The notes beneath the pieces are model-generated. The model worked only from the letters and a program-made list of their open reading frames with translations. It was not told the DNA's origin and made no database searches. This document shows, one piece after another, positions 32,383 through 34,959 of a DNA stretch of 34,959 bases; within the stretch, counting starts at the first letter, position 1, and every line of letters begins with the position of its first letter. Origin of the DNA: an uncultured Peptococcaceae bacterium (GTDB taxonomy: Bacteria; Bacillota; Peptococcia; DRI-13; UBA5745); contig CALMWJ010000270.1 of the NCBI GenBank assembly GCA_937873525.1, positions 1-34,959 on the forward strand, in the 5' to 3' direction. A program made the position numbers and the translations under genes.

Positions 32383-33615
32383 ATGAATTACGGTGAAGAA
32401 GCTTTAATACTCCACAAAAAATTCCGAGGAAAGCTGGAGATCCGCAGCAAAGTGCCGGTTAAAAACCAACAGGATCTTTCCATCGCGTATACGCCGGGGG
32501 TCGCGGAGCCTTGCCTGCAGATTGCCGCAGACAAAATGGCAGTCTATGATTATACCATCAAATCCAACTACGTCGCCATCGTCTCCGATGGCACGGCCGT
32601 TCTTGGCTTGGGGGATATCGGTCCCGAAGCCGCTATGCCGGTCATGGAAGGAAAATGCATTCTGTTCAAGGCCTTTGGCGGGGTGGATGCCATTCCATTG
32701 TGCGTGGATACCAAAGATCCCGATGAAATCGTGAAATTAGTGACCCAGCTGGCGCCTTCCTTCGGCGGCATCAACCTGGAGGACATCAGCGGGCCTCGCT
32801 GCTTTGAAATCGAACGCCGGCTCAAAGAGAAGCTGAACATCCCCGTGTTCCATGATGACCAGCACGGAACCGCCGTCGTGGTGCTGGCCGGACTGATCAA
32901 CGCCTTAAAAATCGTCGGCAAACGCTTCGAGGAAATCAAGGTGGTGGTCAACGGCGCCGGCGCCGCCGGCATCAGTGTGACGCGCTTATTGAAGAGCGCC
33001 GGAGCCGCCGATGTGATCCTCTGCGATACAAAAGGCGCCATTTATCGGGGAAGACCGATCGGGATGAATTCGGAAAAAGAGCGGATCGCCTCCGAAACCA
33101 ATCAGTTCAATCAAAGCGGCACACTGGCCGAAGTTCTTCAAGGGGCGGATGTGTTTATCGGCGTCTCCAGCGCAGGAGCCGTGGATGAAGCCATGATCCG
33201 ATCGATGAAAGCAAAATCCATCATCTTTGCCATGGCCAATCCGGTTCCTGAAATCTATCCCGAAGAGGCCCTGGCCGCCGGCGCGGCGGTGGTGGGAACC
33301 GGCCGTTCCGATTTCCCGAACCAGGTCAACAACGTGTTGGCATTCCCCGGTATATTCCGGGGCGCTTTGGATGTGATGGCAACCGACATTAATGAGGAAA
33401 TGAAGAAGGCCGCAGCCTTTGCCATTGCCGGGATGATTTCTGATGAGAAACTCAACCCGGGCTGCGTGATCCCCAAGGCTTTTGACTTAAATGTAGGCCC
33501 CCGTGTCGCCGCCGCCGTTGCCCAGGCTGCTGTGGCTTCGGGCATTGCCCGCCGCCCGCTCACCTACGACCAGGAGCTGGAGCAGGCCGCCAAAATGATG
33601 GGACGGCAGAACTGA
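32383..33615 (+). CDS. NAD(P)-dependent malic enzyme
   Basis: Oxidative decarboxylation of malate to pyruvate and CO2. 410 residues, the short bacterial type without a phosphotransacetylase tail. Malic domain: SIAYTPGVAEPCL (catalytic Tyr), EGKCILFKAFGGVDAIP (Lys), FHDDQHGTAVV (metal Asp). Rossmann domain: VVNGAGAAGISVTRLL. C-terminal ANPVPEIYPEEA is typical. ATG 32383 follows GAGGGAGAG and is one base after the fumarase beta stop; the frame extends farther upstream but into that gene. Together the three genes convert fumarate to pyruvate. NAD versus NADP preference is not determined. Confidence 0.96.
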   Translation: MNYGEEALILHKKFRGKLEIRSKVPVKNQQDLSIAYTPGVAEPCLQIAADKMAVYDYTIKSNYVAIVSDGTAVLGLGDIGPEAAMPVMEGKCILFKAFGGVDAIPLCVDTKDPDEIVKLVTQLAPSFGGINLEDISGPRCFEIERRLKEKLNIPVFHDDQHGTAVVVLAGLINALKIVGKRFEEIKVVVNGAGAAGISVTRLLKSAGAADVILCDTKGAIYRGRPIGMNSEKERIASETNQFNQSGTLAEVLQGADVFIGVSSAGAVDEAMIRSMKAKSIIFAMANPVPEIYPEEALAAGAAVVGTGRSDFPNQVNNVLAFPGIFRGALDVMATDINEEMKKAAAFAIAGMISDEKLNPGCVIPKAFDLNVGPRVAAAVAQAAVASGIARRPLTYDQELEQAAKMMGRQN

Positions 33616-33656
33616 TTCAGGTAAATACGAGTCGCAGGAAATCTAACGGTACCATT

Positions 33657-33702
33657 GAGGCGCTGCAGGGATTGTGAATCAACACAATTCCCGCAGCGCC
33701 TC
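33657..33702 (+). terminator. Hairpin, probable terminator after malic enzyme
   Basis: Long imperfect stem with left arm 33657-33676 (GAGGCGCTGC...TTGTG) and right arm 33683-33702 (CACAATTCCCGCAGCGCCTC), loop AATCAA; most positions pair. The following TGATATCTTTAAT gives only a weak U-run, so termination may be partial. Confidence 0.7.
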
Positions 33703-33737
33703 TGATATCTTTAATCGGTGATCAACAATGAATAGTC

Positions 33738-33764
33738 TAAAGAATGAAGCATGGCTGACGATTA
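33738..33764 (+). promoter_or_regulatory. Sigma-28-like promoter upstream of the PAS/GGDEF gene
   Basis: TAAA (33738-33741), 15-base spacer, GACGATTA (33757-33764); the -10 matches GCCGATAA at 6 of 8. Same spacing and same GACGAT core as the mcp promoter at 28585. The RNA would start near 33771, ~62 bases before the ATG. A sigma-A-like TATACT at 33799-33804 lacks a good -35. Confidence 0.55.
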
Positions 33765-33832
33765 TTTATACATATCAAATATAGCGCGAACCCTTCGTTA
33801 TACTTTCAATAGACGGCCGAGGAGAGAGATTT

Positions 33833-34959
33833 ATGTACCAACGCGTCATCCATTTCACGGTGATCAGCGAAACCGAACACATTGAGGCCCTTCTGCGAAA
33901 GGTGCCGGCCTTTGAACGGTTTACCCATTGTTTTCAAACGGTTGCCCCCCATATCGAAACAGGTTTCGGCGCATGCGACGTGCTCATCATCGCACACGCC
34001 TTGGCCAGGTCGTCGTTGAAAGAACTTGCCCGACAGAAACGGCCGGGACAGACCCTCGTATACTGTGTCCATCCAGAAAACTTGGCGAATCTTCAATCCG
34101 AGGATCTCCAATTCTTTGATGATCTATGGATGCTTCCGCTTCAGCAGGAAACCGCAGGATTTTTCTTAACCAAGCTATTAAAACAAATAAAACTGGAAAA
34201 AGATCTCGATTTGTATCACAAGTATCTGGAAGGGGTCATCGAGAGTCTGCCGGATATGGTATGGTTCAAGGATCTGGAGGGCACCCATTTAATGGTTAAT
34301 GAAGCCTTCTGCCAAGCAGTTGGAAAAAGCAAGGCGGATGTCCAGGGGGAAAATCATTACTCTATCTGGGACATAACCCTCGAAGAATACAATCAGGGTG
34401 AGTATGTCTGCCTGGATACCGATCAAATCGTTTTAAGTGCGAAAAAAACCTGCTTGTTCCATGAAAAAGTTAAATGTAACGATGGCATGCGTCAGCTGAT
34501 CACCTATAAATCGCCGATCCTCAACCACCAAGAAGAACCCATGGGGACTGTGGGCATCGCACGGGATGTGACCGATATACTCAATATGAAGGAAGAGTTT
34601 GAAATCGTCCTGGAGCATCTGCCTTTCGCCCTGCTGTTCTACGGAAATAACGGCAGAATCCTCAGCGTTAATACGATATTTGAGGAACGCTTCGAGACCA
34701 GCCGCCTGGATATCATCGGACGCTTGTACGATCATTGGATCGAGTCCATTTTTGTGGATTTCAAAGGCAATGGTCCAGAGGAACAATACCTCCTGTTAAA
34801 AAAGGATGAAAAAAATCATAATATCATTAAAGTTAACAAAAACCCCGTCTACGACGTTTTTAATCATATCACAGGATATTTCTGCATCTTTTCTGATATT
34901 ACGTCTGAACTTACATTGCATGAAACCCTGGTGCGAAGAGCCAACACAGACTATCTCAC
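33833..34959 (+). CDS. PAS sensor, probable diguanylate cyclase (3' end outside window)
   Basis: Frame open without a stop from ATG 33833 (GGAGAGAG upstream) to the right edge, 375 codons so far. Residues ~1-120 resemble a receiver-like or unrecognised N-terminal domain (MYQRVIHFTVISETEHIEAL). A first PAS domain starts near GVIESLPDMVWFKDLEGTHL (~139) and ends at GTVGIARDVTDILN; a second starts near EFEIVLEHLPFALLFYGNNG (~253) and ends at GYFCIFSDITSELT. The last visible residues, VRRANTDYL, match the helix that opens GGDEF domains. No membrane segment is seen, so the protein is probably cytoplasmic. The enzymatic call rests on those last few residues. Confidence 0.75.
   Translation, partial: MYQRVIHFTVISETEHIEALLRKVPAFERFTHCFQTVAPHIETGFGACDVLIIAHALARSSLKELARQKRPGQTLVYCVHPENLANLQSEDLQFFDDLWMLPLQQETAGFFLTKLLKQIKLEKDLDLYHKYLEGVIESLPDMVWFKDLEGTHLMVNEAFCQAVGKSKADVQGENHYSIWDITLEEYNQGEYVCLDTDQIVLSAKKTCLFHEKVKCNDGMRQLITYKSPILNHQEEPMGTVGIARDVTDILNMKEEFEIVLEHLPFALLFYGNNGRILSVNTIFEERFETSRLDIIGRLYDHWIESIFVDFKGNGPEEQYLLLKKDEKNHNIIKVNKNPVYDVFNHITGYFCIFSDITSELTLHETLVRRANTDYL

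Noticed and set aside
25751-33668. Shared CGCTGCAG in the terminator stems at 25747 and 33657
   Set aside because: The flanks and loops differ, and such GC-rich stems easily converge; not evidence of a repeat family.

Overview
The window reads as chromosomal DNA from a Gram-positive, flagellated, probably anaerobic member of the Clostridia/Firmicutes. The reasons are the order flgE-flbD-motA-motB-fliM-fliY-cheY-fliOPQR-flhB-flhA-fliA-flgF/G-cheC-cheD, the FliY-type switch protein (CheC-like phosphatase fused to a FliN domain), the CheC/CheD adaptation pair, strong Shine-Dalgarno sequences with many GTG/TTG starts, and a two-subunit oxygen-sensitive type fumarase. The species cannot be named from sequence alone. 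No rRNA, tRNA, CRISPR array, prophage or insertion sequence was seen.

Region 1 (1-16704, + strand) is the 3' part of a long flagellar/chemotaxis operon. It enters the window inside the hook gene flgE and runs through stator (motAB), switch (fliM, fliY), cheY, export gate (fliOPQR, flhB, flhA), sigma-28 (fliA), rod/hook proteins (flgF, flgG), cheC, cheD and a FapA-type polymer-like protein, ending at a hairpin terminator. Genes are tightly packed and several overlap. fliL is not found between motB and fliM, and flhF/flhG are not found between flhA and fliA. flhB appears to start at a CTG codon.

Region 2 (16718-21181, - strand) is the operon cheA-cheW-cheR-cheB, converging on region 1. Region 3 (21335-25723, + strand) is divergent from cheA. 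It encodes a FliK-like large protein, a stand-alone homologue of the FlhB cytoplasmic domain, a PilZ (c-di-GMP receptor) protein and a large FtsA-like actin-fold ATPase with an unusual C-terminal extension. The first two and the last two genes overlap. Sigma-28-like promoters can be read on both strands in the cheA/region 3 gap.

Region 4 (25806-28460, - strand) holds a methyl-accepting chemotaxis protein followed by a second cheW, with a good sigma-28 promoter upstream. Region 5 (28724-33615, + strand) is housekeeping: xerD and deoB, then an operon for fumarase alpha and beta subunits and malic enzyme (fumarate to malate to pyruvate), closed by a hairpin. Region 6 (33833 to the right edge) is an unfinished PAS-containing sensor whose last visible residues look like the start of a GGDEF domain. 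It too has a sigma-28-like promoter.

Together the genes describe a motility island: FliA is encoded in the main operon and probably drives late units (cheA operon, the FliK-like/FtsA-like operon, mcp-cheW, the putative diguanylate cyclase). The PilZ protein and the cyclase suggest c-di-GMP input. The least explained part is the FtsA-like ATPase translationally linked to a PilZ protein within a flagellar-type operon.
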